A program made the translations under genes and the position numbers. From Manihot esculenta (Eukaryota; Streptophyta; Magnoliopsida; Malpighiales; Euphorbiaceae), in contig NC_035170.2 in NCBI RefSeq assembly GCF_001659605.2, forward strand, positions 11,086,817 through 11,150,816: 64,000 bases of DNA, written 5' to 3'. Positions 36,520-48,675 of the stretch are shown in pieces (positions within the stretch are counted from its first letter, which is position 1; each line of letters starts with the position of its first letter). The notes beneath the pieces are model-generated. The model ran no database searches and was not told where the DNA came from. It worked only from the letters and a program-made list of their open reading frames with translations.

Positions 36520-38532
36520 CAAAAAATATTTCAATTAATAAAAATATTATAAAAGTATTTAATTATTTTAATTACTCACAAATTTAATTTTAAATATATC
36601 TAAATAAATTTGAAATATCTCAAATTTTATTTTTTTAATTTTTAATTTTCATTTTAAAAAAATTAATTATTTATTAATAAATATGTTACTAGTTTTATCT
36701 AATTACATATAAAAAAATAAAAATATTATTTATTATAAATAATTATGTTATAAATATTTTATTATTAAAACATGTAAAAAATAATTAATAAAAAATTTAT
36801 ATTAAAAATAAAATAACTTTACACTGCAATTAGATTTGTAACGCTGCACTTCAAAATTTTATAATATAATATATTATAAAAAATTAAAAATATTTTTATA
36901 ATAAAAATTATGTTATAAATATATTATTAAAATTAATATAATACAATAGAATACAATATAAATATATTATTATAATAATAATTTTTAAAAAAAAGTACAT
37001 GTGCCTGTCCCACTTCTGTAGCACGGCAGACACATGATTTTTAAAAAAAAGATAAAAGGAAAATTATGTGCTAGCAGAATTCTCTGCTGGCCTTGGTGTG
37101 CGGCGGTTCTCGACGGGCGGCAGGTCACTCTTTTATGGAATTAAACTCCTATTTCATAAATAAGTTTTTCACTCTCTTTTTTCTAATTATTTTTATTTTC
37201 AACCCCAATCCCTAAAAAGTCTCATTTTCCATGTCCACATATTAATATGTTATGGCCTGTGTAGCATCAGTACTCTTCTATGATTGAAATCTATGAGAGA
37301 AAAATAACTCTATCAATCATAATAATAGAAAAGATATTATTTAATGATATTAATTATTTTGATAGTATTTAGTTAAAAAATATATAAAAAAATAATTATA
37401 AAAATTTTCTTTCTAATATCCATGGCTGTCCGCAGCACAGGCGCAGCTTAGGTGGCATCAGGTCGCTGAGCGGCTGAATAACAGTATGGACTGCAGCGCT
37501 TCCAGTAGGGTGGTTGGGATAATGTGTTGATTCTAAAATCTGAAAGTAAATATGGTTGGACAAAATTAACCTTAAAAAACTTTTTCCAGCATTTTCTATT
37601 CGATAAAGTCATTTAAGATGAGCAGGCCAATATTTCATCTAATTGAGTATATTACATAATTAACTATTAAAAAATATTGTGAATTGTCACTAGTAAATAA
37701 ATTTAGAAAATAAAAATTTAATAAATAAAAATATAATTCAATAAAATTTTTTTTGAATATTATAACACTCTACATCATTAAAATTTATTATTCCCCTAAT
37801 AATTTTAACTATTAAATATTTATTATTTAATTCATATAATACAAAAAAATTAATTAAGTTAATTTTTAAATTTTAAAAATATATTAAAATATTTATAAAA
37901 TTTTAAAAATTAAATTTATTAATAAATTTTTTTATATATTCATAAACTTATTTTGATAAGTAGTGTATCTAAATAAATTTAATAGATCTCAAATTCTAAT
38001 TCTCCTATCTTCAATTTTCATTTTAAATAAAAAAATCTCTTTATATTTAAAAAAAATTAAAATTAATAAAATAATTAATTAATTAAATTTTAAAATTACT
38101 ATAAAAAATATAAAATAATAAATATAGAAAATATAAAATTACTTAGAAAATAAAAATATAAATAAATTTCAATGATAAATATTTTGTCGTATGTAAATTA
38201 TCTAATTATTTATATACATTAGTAAAAAAAAGAACAAGAAAACATGATTGCACGAGGTCCCATGAATAATGGGACAGCTACAATCACGTGTTGGGTTCCA
38301 TAAAGTAATGGGTTGAGCCACTTTACTGGCTTCCCGACTAGAGTAGCGTGACGAATCGAAAAAATTAATTAAATTAAATTAATTTAAAATTTTAATATAA
38401 TTTTTTTTATTTATTACAATTAAATTCGATTTTATTTAATTTTAATTTTAAAAATTTTAATTATTATAATTTAATTTAATTTTAATTAAAAAAATTTAAA
38501 AATTCAAACAGATTAATAATAATATATTATTT
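36520..38532. repeat. Upstream block A, copy 1 (direct repeat of 46525-47759)
   Basis: Shares many long stretches with 46525-47759 in the same orientation, for example AGATTTGTAACGCTGCACTTC, CTGTAGCACGGCAG, and CATGATTGCAC...GGTCCCAT...AATGGGACAGCT near 38243/47458. Copy 1 has about 640 bp (37041-37680) that copy 2 lacks. At 38528-38532 it carries the intact sequence TATTT, the site that copia-B occupies in copy 2. Confidence 0.85.
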
Positions 38533-39762
38533 TTGATAATATATAAAAATTAAATTATAATTAAAATTAAAATATTAAAAATAAAATATAAAAAATAAAA
38601 AATTTAATCAAAATTTAATCAATGAAATCGAATTGAATTATTAAATAGATTTGATTTGTTTTTATTTTTATATAAAATTAATTTAATTTAATTTTTATAA
38701 ATATATAAATATATAAATTTTAATTATTTAATTTAATTTAATTTTTAAATGAAGTGATCAAATACTTCCCTATTTCCAATTGCTATAATTTCTTTCAAGT
38801 AATTTTGGGTGAAGTAATCTTAATTTAATTTGGATGGATAGTGGGGATGCGCATTAGCGTTCAACATTCGATCGGTTCGGTTTAAAATTAAACGGAATTG
38901 AATAAATTAAAAATTGAAATTTTAGTATTTATAAAAATCGAACCGAATCGATTTTGGTTGGAAACCGAATCGAATCGAACCGGTCTGATTCGGTTCGATT
39001 CGGTTTGATTTGATCAGTTTTGATTTTTAATAATTTTTTATTTTTTACACTTTATTTTTAATTTTTTAAAATTTAATTAAAATATTTTAATTTTAATATA
39101 ATTTAATTTCTCCATATTATTAAAAATAACATATTATTATCACTAATCGGTTCGATTCGATTTTTTCAATTTTTTCTGATCAAAACCAAATCGAACTGAA
39201 ATAACTGAAATTTCTAAAATTAAAAATCGAACTGAACCGAATTGAATAAAAAACCGAACTGAATTTTAAAATTAATTCAATTCGATCAATTTTTTCGATT
39301 TGAACCGAATGCCTATTAAATTGAATTTGGTATGAAAAATATTTTTTTAATTTAAATTATTTAAGAAAAATAATTTTTTGTATTATTAATATATTTTTAT
39401 TTTAAAATTAAAATTAAATAATAAATAAATTATTTTATTAAAAATATATTTCATTTTAATAAAAAAATATTTTTTAAATCTAAATTTTATATTTTTTAAA
39501 AATAAATAGAGTTTAAAAATGCATCAAATCAAACTTTCATTTAAATTAAATTTCAATTTCAGTTTCTCATAAAAAACGAAACCAACATCATAACTAAATT
39601 ATAATTAACTGAAGAATCGATTTAATATTTATTTTTAAATGTATATATAAATTACTAGTAGTAAACACGTGTTGCGATTCTAATTGTGTTTATCAAATAG
39701 AAAGTGATGGGAGCATCCTACTTTTCTCTATATATAGACAAGAATGAAGAGAGAGTGAGAGG
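38533..39762 (+). promoter_or_regulatory. Promoter region of the orphan SABATH exon 1 (left copy)
   Basis: Matches the reverse complement of 60473-61209 upstream of the right copy, except for an extra 460 bp at about 38860-39318. Shared elements: a palindromic G-box AACACGTGTT (core 39666-39671) and a TATA box TATATATA at 39729-39736. The TATA box is only 27 bp before the first ATG (39763), so the transcript probably starts at or near that ATG. G-boxes bind bHLH/bZIP factors such as the jasmonate regulator MYC2; regulation here is inference. Confidence 0.6.
38853..39320. mobile_element. Palindromic MITE-like repeat rich in GGTTCGGTTT / AACCGAACCG
   Basis: Starts near GGGGATGCGCATT and ends near AACCGAATGCC, with inverted-repeat composition (CGGTTCGGTTT at the left, AACCGAATCG-type strings inside, ATTTGAACCGAATGCC at the right). 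Widely dispersed plant MITE-like repeats look like this. A relative lies at 53920-54345. The right arm lacks the interior. Confidence 0.5.
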
Positions 39763-39876
39763 ATGCGAATGACATTAGAAGGCATGGAGAACAACCAAAC
39801 TAAGCAATTGGAGAACATCCTTCACATTAATGGAGGAGATGGCTTTCAAAGTTATGCTCGCAACTCTTCCCTGCAG
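39763..39876 (+). pseudogene. Orphan first exon of a SABATH methyltransferase (left copy)
   Basis: 114 bp, 38 codons, ending CTGCAG before a GT donor. It encodes MRMTLEGMENN...HINGGDGFQSYARNSSLQ, the N-terminal part of SABATH enzymes that contributes Ser/Lys contacts to the S-adenosylmethionine pocket (here SYARN where SYAKN is usual). It differs from the right copy at only a few codons. No exon 2 follows on this strand: the duplicated block ends inside intron 1 at about 46518. It is therefore an orphan 5' exon with its own promoter. Confidence 0.85.
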
Positions 39877-40207
39877 GTCTCTCTCTCCCTTCATTTTTAT
39901 TTTTTTTAATTTTGTATATAATTTATCTAATTATAGATTCAATAAACCACTCATTCTAACAATTAATTTAATTTTATAAGTGGCTCTAAATATAGTATTA
40001 AATCTGTAGCACACGTCTTATGTGAAATCAGTTGAATTTGAAGTATAAAAAAATATATATATCTCACTAATGAGTTGGTTCGACATTTTTATCTTTTAAG
40101 TGAGTTTGATAATTTGATTTTTAAGTATGGAATAAATACTCGATGGGAACACTTTATTCCTCAATGGATTGACCCGGTACAAATAGGATTTAATCTAATT
40201 TAGTGGG
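39877..40207 (+). other. Intron 1 fragment of the orphan copy
   Basis: Matches the reverse complement of 60030-60358. At about 40207 it jumps into copia RT sequence; relative to the right arm about 960 bp (end of copia pol, its 3' LTR and some intron) have been deleted. Confidence 0.8.
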
Positions 40208-42149
40208 TCTGAACTGGCTTACAACGCTTACTACAAAAGTAATTTCTGGCCGAGTCATCACTATAAGGTAATTCGGCTTTCCAACCAACCTCTTGTATCT
40301 CTCTGGATTATCATAAGGGTCTCTGTCATCCTTTATAAGACATATATTAGGAATCATTGGTGTGCTATATGGTTTAGCTCCCATATTTCCAATTAATGTA
40401 AGCAAGTCAAAGACATACTTCCTTTTAGACAAAAAAACTCCCCTTTTACTCCTCAAGACTTCGACTCTTAAAAAATACTTAAGCTGACCTAAGTGTTTGG
40501 TATGAAAACTCACATACAAGTAGTTTTTGAGAGAAGAGATTCATGTACTATCATTCCCTGTAATGACAATATCATCAACATATACAAAAAGGAGAATAAT
40601 ACCACTATTTGAATTTCTATAGAAGACTGAATGGTCACACTTGCTTTTTTCCAATCCAAATTTTTGAACAACTTCACTAAACTTGCCAAACCATGCATGA
40701 GGACTCTGCTTTAAACTATAAAAAGATTTCTTCAAATGGCAGACTTTTTCATACTCCCCCTGAGCAACAAACCCTAGTAGTTGCTCCATATACACCTCCT
40801 CTTAAAGGTCACCATGTAAAAATACATTCTTGATATCTAATTGGTATAAAGGCCAATGCTGAGAAGCAGCTTGGGAGATGAACAAGCAAACTGAGGCAAT
40901 TTTTGCCACAAGAGAAAAAGTGTCAGAATAGTCAACACCATAGGTTTGGGCATAACCTTTGGCGGCAAGACAAGCCTTAAGCCTCGCTATGGAACCATCT
41001 AGATTGACTTTGATGGCAAAAACTCATTTACAGCCCACAACCTTCTTGCCAGAGGGTAAATCAATTAGTTTTCAAGTATGATTTTCATTTAGAGTCTTAA
41101 TCTCTTCAAACATTGCATCATGCCATCCAGAATGAGCCAAGGCCTCTTTAACTGTCTTAGGCAAATAAATGAAATCTAAAAAGACAATTAAGAATATAGA
41201 AGAAGGAGACTGGTGATCATAAGATAGAAAGTTAGCAACAAAATAGGTAAATTTACACTGTCATTTACCTTTATGAAGACTAATGGGGAGGTCAAGGTCA
41301 CTCGTTGGTGGATCCGATGGCGAAGAAGATTCTGGTACAGGACATGTATCATCAGGTATTGGTCTCCGAGAGTAAACTTGAACAATTAACGATTTAACAG
41401 TAGGCTATGTGCTAGGAGGAATGTTACTATTAGATTGTACAGCAGAAGGCATACTCGAAGAGGTCTTACCATCAGATATGATTCTATAAATGAGCCACTC
41501 ATCGTCCTCCTATTGATCAAGAGAGGTTTGTGCAACAGAATAAAAAGGAATTTGCTTGGAAAAGGCTACATCTGTTGAGACCAGATATTTGTTGAGGTCT
41601 GGAGAGTAACACCGATACCCCTTCTAAAGGCGAGAATATCCCAAAAAAACACACTTCAAAGCTTTAGGATCAAGTTTACTCATATGAAGTCTGACATCCC
41701 GAACATAGCAAGTGCTGCCAAACAGTTGTGGTTTGAGAGGAAATAATAGCTTCTTAGGAAAGAGGACATTATAAAGAGTATTACCATTTAATACTGTGGA
41801 GGGCATGTTATTAATGAGAAAGCATACAGTAGAGGCAGCATCGGCCCAAAATTGCTTAAGAACTTGCATTTGAAACAACAGAGCTCGAGCAGTCTCAAGG
41901 AGATGACGATTCTTCATTTCAGCTATCCCATTTTGAGCGGGTGTATCAATACATGACGATTGGTGAAGAATATCATGTTGAGTCATATAAGCCTGGAATG
42001 ATTCTGACATATATTTTTAGCATTGTCACTCCGCAAAATTTGCATAGAAACATTAATTTGAGTTTTGATTTCAGCATAAAAGGCAGAAAAATGAGAAAAT
42101 ACTTCCGAACGATGCTTCATAAAATAAATCCAAGTTATTATAGAGTAAT

Positions 42150-44771
42150 TGTAATACCCGGCGAGAGTCCGGCATTGGAATTCCTGTCGTCCGGTGGAAT
42201 CCAGGATGTCGAAATCCTCTAGAAGGGTTAGATTTATATTTTTCTAAAATGTTTTGGTATGTTTCATAGTTTTAAAGCATAAGGAAAATGAGATTTTGAG
42301 TGAAAAGAACCAAGACAGAAAAGCCAGGTTCGGCCGCCGAAGTTGAGGTTCGGCCGCCGAACATGCATGGCTTTCGGTTTCACGATAGGCCGCCGAAGGT
42401 GGTCTGGCCAGCCACCTATAAAAGGCCCTCAGTCGGTTGAAAGGATAAGCCTCGTCGATTCCTTTCAATTTCTGAGGTGAGACTCTGTCCTTCTTGAGTA
42501 TTTTACATGGTTTTATCACATCTTGCAAAGGTTTGATTCGTTTTTATGTTATTTTGAAGGTTTTAAGCTAAAAACTCAAAGTTGTGTATTTTGGAGAGTT
42601 TGAAAGAGAGTTGCTCCAAAACTTCACGTTAGGATCGTTCATCTTTTTGGTTTCAAGAGGTAAGTGAAGATCCTGAGCCTGTTTTTATGTTTTCTGAAGG
42701 TTTTATGAGGTTTTGGGGGAGAGTTGCATGAATAGGGTTATTTTGGATGTTTTGATGCTTTTGTGAGAACAACTTGTATATGTGTTATTTGTTTTGTGTG
42801 TTTGGGGTTTTTAGGTAGGTTTTGACCCCTTTGAGCATATACTTGGGTGTATGCATGTTAAGGAGTTGAGGTGGTTAAGTTTGAGGCAGATTGGAGCATT
42901 TTGGCGAGAGGCAGAGCAAGTTTCTGCCTTGCTGATGAACTCAGGTTCGGCTGCCGAAGGTACATTCGGCCGCCGAACCCATGAGGAGGTGGCTTCGGCT
43001 GCCCAAGCTTGCCCCCGAGCTTTTGGACTTTCGGCTCTGGAGGGGAGTTTCGGCCGCCGAAGGTGCCGTCGAAGGATAGAGACTTTCGTCTCTGGAGTGC
43101 CTTTCAACCCCCGAAACTTGCCCCCGAAAGGGTTCGGCTGCCGAAAGTAGAGTTTCGGCCGCCGAAGGTGCATGAGTTTCGTCTCTTGAGAGGACTTTCG
43201 GCCTCCGAACCTGCCGCCGAAAATGTTCTGTCCAGCCTTCCTTTGCATGCTTTGCATGGCTGTTTGAGTGAGTTTAAGGGGAGTATTGGGGAGGTTACTA
43301 GAGTTGGTCTTGAGTTAGTTTGGTCCCTCATTTGAGTTTATCTGTGCTTACACAGACCAGAGGAACCAGAGAGAGCAGCAGTGAGTACTGCTCCAGAGAT
43401 TACAGAGCCTGCAGAGTCAGTCCAGCTAGCCAGAGGTGAGTGGAACTAAACTTAATTCTTTTAATATAGAAATGGAATGTTTTTAGCATATTTCATGCAT
43501 CATGGTATGCAGTAGGTTGATTGCATTAGCATCCACGAATATGTTGCATTGCATAGTTCTTTATTGATGTGGGTGAATGCTGAATGATCCAATAGTCACT
43601 GAGATAAGTCCAGGAGCCTCTGACTACGCCCTGGCAGGTATAAAAGTCCAGGAGCCTTTGACTACGCCCTGGCAGGTATAGTGACTGAGATAAGTCCAGG
43701 AGCCTCTGACTACGCCCTGGCAGGTATAAAAGTCCAGGAGCCTTTGACTACGCCCTGGCAGGTATAGTGAAGTCCAGGAGCCTTTGACTACGCCCTGGCA
43801 ATGGTAAGTACAGGTGTTATATACACATATACATATATGAGACAGAAAATCCAGGTGCCTTTGACTACGCCCTGGTATGAGATACTGGGACTATTTGGTG
43901 ACAGGTTTACCCTTGATGTGAATTGTCTGTGATATGATGCAAAACTCATGGCATTTCATAACATCAAACAGATAGGACTCAATACCCTTGGACATGATTT
44001 CCTATTGTGCTTGACCATTTCTAACCTCTATGAGCCCGACACTGTCTCTATAGGTCTGATCATGTGAACCTAGGGCTTTGATACCAATCTGTAACGACCC
44101 CAATATGGACCGTCACCGGCGCTAGGATTCAGGTCGGCTAATGTAATACTCGGCGAGAGTCCGGCATCGAAATTCCTGTCGTCCGGTGGAATCCAGGATG
44201 TCGGAATCCTCTAGAAGGGTTAGATTTATGTTTTTCTAAAATGTTTTGGTATGTTTCATAGTTTTAAAGCATAAGGAAATGAGGTTTTGAGTGAAAAGAA
44301 CCAAGGCAGAAAAGCCAGGTTCGGCCGCCGAACATGCATGGCTTTCGGTTTCACGATAGGCCGCCGAAGGTGGTCTGGCCAGCCACCTATAAAAGGCCCT
44401 CAGTCAGTTGAAAGGATAAGCCTCGCCGATTCCTTTCAATTTCTGAGGTGAGACTCTGTCCTTCTTGAGTATTGCTCTCGATGGGTTAACTCATACCTGT
44501 TAAGCCTGGTTTTTCACATACTCTATAAAACGTATATATATACAGGGATACAGATACAGAGTACAGAGTACAGAGTACAGAGTACAGAGATAGTGCATGC
44601 ACAGGTTAAGCCTTGGTACAGAGAAAAGAGTTTTTATTTTCACAGAAAATGTATGATCATGTATGAGATTTACAGGTACACAGAGAGTATAGCAGGCTTG
44701 CTACGGGTTCTGGCGGCCTTAAGCCGACCTGAATCTTAGCGCCGGTGACGGTCCATATTGGGGTCGTTACA
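42150..44771 (+). mobile_element. Rearranged Tekay-like element (LTR-fragment-LTR) inside copia-C
   Basis: Flanked by GTAAT (42145-42149 and 44772-44776). It comprises a 5' LTR (42150 to about 43970, 3' part missing, TATAAA at 42417-42422), then an inverted piece of about 170 bp containing leader, primer-binding site (minus TGGTATCAAAGCCCTA, 44086-44071) and LTR end (44090 rightwards), then a 3' LTR with intact ends but a deleted middle (44142-44771). It belongs to a divergent subfamily (TGTAATACCCGGCGAGAG). There is no coding region. The matching site in the right copia-C (near 57150) is empty. Confidence 0.85.
43590..43880 (+). repeat. Tandem hairpin repeats in the 42150 LTR
   Basis: Six copies of a unit of about 35 bp, AAGTCCAGGAGCC...TACGCCCTGGCA. 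CCAGG at the left and CCTGG at the right of each unit can pair. Equivalent repeats with changed sequence but the same CCAGG/CCTGG ends occur in all the full-length LTRs of the family here. Confidence 0.85.
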
Positions 44772-45988
44772 GTAATCATCCACAAAAGTGATAAAATATC
44801 TAAATCCAGTCTTAGATCCAACCAGACATGGGCCCTAAACATCTGAATGAACTAATTCAAAAGCAGACTCAGCTCGTTTATTGACTCTAGGACTTACAAG
44901 AGTTTCAATGATATTTTGTAAAATGACATGACTTACATTCCAGTAAAGATACCTCATGAAATTGAGAGCATAACTTCTTCAAAATGGTAAAGAAAGATGT
45001 CCCAACCGACAATGTATTTCAAATGGAGATATGGCACTGAAGCAGGCAATAGACTGAGGCACTCATGTATCCAAAATGTAGAGACCCCCAAATACATGTC
45101 CTTTACCAATAATTTGCTTCGTCACAAGATCCTAAATGAGACAATAATCAGAAAAAAAAAAGAAAACACAATAATTTAGGTTTGTAGTAAGTTTACTCAC
45201 AAAGATTAAATTAAAGGCAAGATTAGGTAAACTTAGCACAGATGATAGAGTAATAGAAAGAGTAGGTTTAACAGTCCCAGAACTCTCAACATTATAGGTT
45301 GACCCATTAGCTATAATAACAGGAGAAGGTGTCTTATGAGATCGAAAGGTAGTAAAAATATGAGGATTATCTGTCATGTGATCCGTGATACCAAAATCAA
45401 TGATCCATTTATACAAAAAGCAAATAAGACACGTTTTACCTGTTTCAGCCGCTATTGAAGACGTTGGGAAAATTTTAATAATATGTGTCTTACTATTAGA
45501 AATCATTTCAACCAAAACCCTATACTCCTATACCTTCAAACGAATTAAAGGAAGATAACAAAATCTAACATAGTAAACGGTAATCCAGTGGAGGCGTGAA
45601 CAATATTAAAAACGCCTCACCCCAACACCCAAACGGCAAACACACCACAGATCTGACAAGAGAGCTGTAAAACGACTCCGGCGACCTCCCTAGGTGGGCG
45701 GTGAGAGACAAATATTACTCTAAATGGGTAACCCAAAAAAAACAGGAGCATTAAGTCTCCAAAAAAAATTTTTAAAACTCGACGGAAGAGAAAAAATTAA
45801 ATCTCTACGGGAATGGCTCTAATACCATGTAATAAAATAAAAAATAATTAGATAATTTCTATATATTTCTCCAATAAGCGTATATATATATAGATTATAA
45901 GACTTTATTAAGGCAACTCCTAAGAATTCTCTATTAATCAATTAGCCTATAATTATATAATTTCCTATGATTATGTACAGCTCTAACA

Positions 45989-46524
45989 TTCCTTAAATTT
46001 TAATATCTAACTCAAATTCGACGTATTTAAAATATATCAAAATTAGATTTTGATCCCGAATTCAATTAGTATTAAACTCATTTATAATTTAAAGGAACCA
46101 AATTTAAACTTATCTAATTTATATCTAATAGAATTAGTTTAGGATAGTTTTCTTTATAAATAATCTGAGGGTTTTTTAGAAAATAAAATGTTAAAAAGAC
46201 AAATATAAATATCTAATCGAATTAAATTGAAATTTTAATTTAATTTAATTTAAGTGAATTTAAAATTAATATTTTTATAAAAAATATTATTTTTCGCTCA
46301 AGTTTAGTTTGTTAAACCTTGGTTGACATTGAATTTATGTTGAAGTTATTATAAATTTAAGTTGAATATTAATAAGTTTAGACTTTGTTTAATAAACAAA
46401 AAGCGTGGAACTCAAATTTTACTAATTTTAAATTTGAGTAGAATATTAATAAAAATAAATTTAATTTGTTTAACGATCGAGTTTGATGAGTGAAATATTT
46501 TTATTAATTTATATTTAAATCGTG
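45989..46524 (+). other. Intron 1 continuation in the duplicated left block
   Basis: Matches the reverse complement of about 55025-55953 with gaps, for example around TTGATCCCGAATTCAATTAG. Homology stops at about 46518, which is the end of the duplicated unit. Confidence 0.75.
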
Positions 46525-47759
46525 TGAAATATTTCAACTAATAAAAGTATTATAAAAGTATTTAATTATTTATTAATAAATATGTTACTAGTTTTATCTA
46601 ATTACATATAAAAAAATAAAAATATTATTTATTATACATAATTATGTTATAAATATTTTGTTATTAAAACATGTAAGAAATCATTAATAAAAAATTTATA
46701 TTGGAAAATAAAATAACTTTACACTGCAATTAGATTTGTAACGCTGCACTTCGAAATTTTATATAAATTATTATATTATTATTATAAAATTATAATTTAT
46801 ATTATTTAATTTTAGTATTATAAAATTAATATATTAAAAATAATAAAATGTATTATTATAATATAATATAATATATTATAAAAAATTAAAAATATTTTTA
46901 TAATAAAAATTATGTTAAAAATATATTATTAAAATTAATATAATATAAATATATTATTATAATAATAATTAAAAAAAAATACATGTGCTGCCCCACTGCT
47001 GTAGCACGGCAGGCACATGATTTTACAAAAAAATAACAAAAATTTGATAAATAAAAAATATAATTCAATAAAAAAAAAATTTGAATGCTATTACACTCGT
47101 TGCATCATTTAAGATTTATTATCCTATTAGTAATTTTAACTATTAAATATTTATTATTTAATTCATGAGACGATAAATGTTTTTTTTTTAAATGGATGAT
47201 ACAAAAAATTTTATTAGTTAATTTTTAAATTTTAAAAAATAAATCTATTAACTAGTTTTTATATTTAAAAAATTAAAATTAATAGAATAATTAATTAATG
47301 AAAGTTTAAAATTACTATAAAAAATATAAAATAATAAATATAGAAAATATAAAATTACTATAGAAAATAAAAATATAAATAAATTTCAATGATATATATT
47401 TTGTCGTATGTAAATTATCTAATTATTTATATATATTAGTAAAAAACAAAGAAGAAAACATGATTGCACCAGGTCCCATAAAATAATGGGACAGCTGCAA
47501 TCACATGTTGGGTTCCATAAAATAATGGGTTGAGCCACCGCCACACTTTACTGGCTTCCCGATTAGAGTAGAGTGACTAGCATTGTGTTGGAATTGAAAA
47601 AATTGATTAAATTAAATTAATTTAAAATTTTAATTTAATTTTTTATTTATTTTAATTAAATTTGAATTTATTTAATTTTAATTTTAAAAGTTTTAATTAT
47701 TATGATTTAATTTAATTTTAATTAAAAAAATAAAAAATTCTAATAATAATATATTATTT
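46525..47759. repeat. Upstream block A, copy 2
   Basis: Direct repeat of 36520-38532, shortened by several deletions. It ends with TATTT (47755-47759), which is one half of the target duplication of copia-B. Confidence 0.85.
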
Positions 47760-47985
47760 TATTAAAAACTGCACCGTTTTTAGTTATTGACTGTGTATAC
47801 ATATATTTGAAATTGTGTCATTTTTTTTTATGTTCTTTCCATTGCAATAGGGTTGTGATTGGCACAAGATGTGCACATGTACTTATCTGCTATATAAGGA
47901 AGCAAGATGCTTCTAGACCTGGATTGTAATGTCATTTTCTTTTTGAAATAAGAGTTCAAAGTTCTTTTCACTCTCTCTTGTACAT
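47760..47985 (+). repeat. 5' LTR of copia-B
   Basis: 226 bp ending CTCTTGTACA. It starts TATTAAAAACTG where the partner LTR has TGTTGAAAACTG. Matches the 225-bp LTR at 61215-61439 (minus). It is followed at once by the primer-binding site TGGTATCAGAGCC (47986-47998), complementary to initiator Met tRNA. Confidence 0.92.
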
Positions 47986-48065
47986 GGTATCAGAGCCTTG
48001 TTTTGGCTCACGACGGCGCGTCAATAGCTGTATGAGTAAGATCTAGAGGTTTTCTGAGAGATCTG

Positions 48066-48295
48066 ATGGCGACGGAGCGAGGGAACAGTAGCAAGGAACA
48101 GAAAGCGACAGATGCACCGGAAAAATCACAAGGCGTGGCCCAAGGAATGGGAGATCCTTTGAGTCTCCAAACTTCTGATCATCTAGGTATGAGTCTAGTC
48201 TCAGCACCTCTTATAAGGTCAAACTTCAGATCATGGACCAGGGCGATTAAAATCGCCCTAGGTGCCAAGATGAAACTAGGGTTTATTGATTTTAG
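48066..48295 (+). pseudogene. First ~75 codons of copia-B gag, broken off
   Basis: Starts MATERGNSSKEQ and includes the copia gag stretch LIRSNFRSWTRAIKIALGAK with the conserved Trp. After GFIDFS the coding sequence stops matching gag and passes into the 3' flank of the SABATH gene. The remainder of this element (pol and 3' LTR) is on the opposite strand at 61215-64000, so the element appears split by an inversion. Confidence 0.8.
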
Positions 48296-48318
48296 CATCA
48301 GAGTGGTCGTCTATAAGC

Positions 48319-48353
48319 TATTTATATACAAGTTACTAACTTGTATATAAATA
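48319..48353. repeat. Near-perfect AT-rich palindrome beside the breakpoint
   Basis: Two 17-bp arms (left arm TATTTATATACAAGTTA) around a single central C. It can form a cruciform. It lies 25-30 bp from the place where gag sequence ends. Confidence 0.85.
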
Positions 48354-48675
48354 TATAATATTTTTTATACTTGAATACACATCAAAACTTTGTTTTTAAA
48401 GGACTTTCAATACAATTGTAATTATTCATTATTACTTACAGTTCATAAGGCACCTCAGGAAGCCTTAAAGTAACCTATATCCTGGTAATGCCTGCAAAGG
48501 AATACCATCATGAAAATAAGGAATATCTTTAATATAATAAGACAATAAGAAAGAAGATAGACAATTTAACACTCAAAGGAATCTTTTTTATTGTACTTGT
48601 AAGAAATATTATAAGTACAGAAAATTCATAGAGAATCTTTTTTATTCAAAGTTCACCCACCATCAAGTCTAATTT
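48354..48675 (-). other. 3' flank / probable 3' UTR of the SABATH gene
   Basis: About 320 bp, AT-rich, no coding signal. It lies between the stop codon and the rearrangement joint, so the gene's natural downstream region beyond it has been replaced. Confidence 0.5.

Larger units (their letters stand above)
40208..45988 (-). mobile_element. Copia-C, left copy (minus, 3' end deleted, gypsy insertion inside)
   Basis: Ty1/copia relic read on the minus strand: 5' LTR 45988-45828, protease 45515-45132, integrase (42010-41624), RT (40795-40190), then truncated. Interrupted at 42150-44771 by a gypsy derivative. The base pairs beyond the 5' LTR read AGGAA (minus, 45993-45989), the same 5 bp found beyond the 3' LTR of the right copy, so both are descendants of a single insertion. 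It has many stops and frameshifts. As in the right copy, only about 310 bp separate the LTR from the protease, so gag is missing. Confidence 0.88.

Noticed and set aside
38220..38345. Possible TIR or tRNA-like element around CATGATTGCAC...AATGGGACAG
   Set aside because: Conserved between the two block A copies, but no terminal repeats, target duplication or cloverleaf could be shown.
43590..43880. Regularly spaced repeats that might suggest a CRISPR array
   Set aside because: Contiguous imperfect tandem units without unique spacers, inside a plant LTR.
42150..44771. Two or three independent gypsy insertions
   Set aside because: A single GTAAT duplication encloses the whole block and the inner parts share no further target duplications, so one rearranged element is simpler.
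48066..48350. A small host gene of 94 codons
   Set aside because: It follows an LTR and Met-tRNA primer site and is the start of copia gag; its last residues are read-through past a rearrangement joint.
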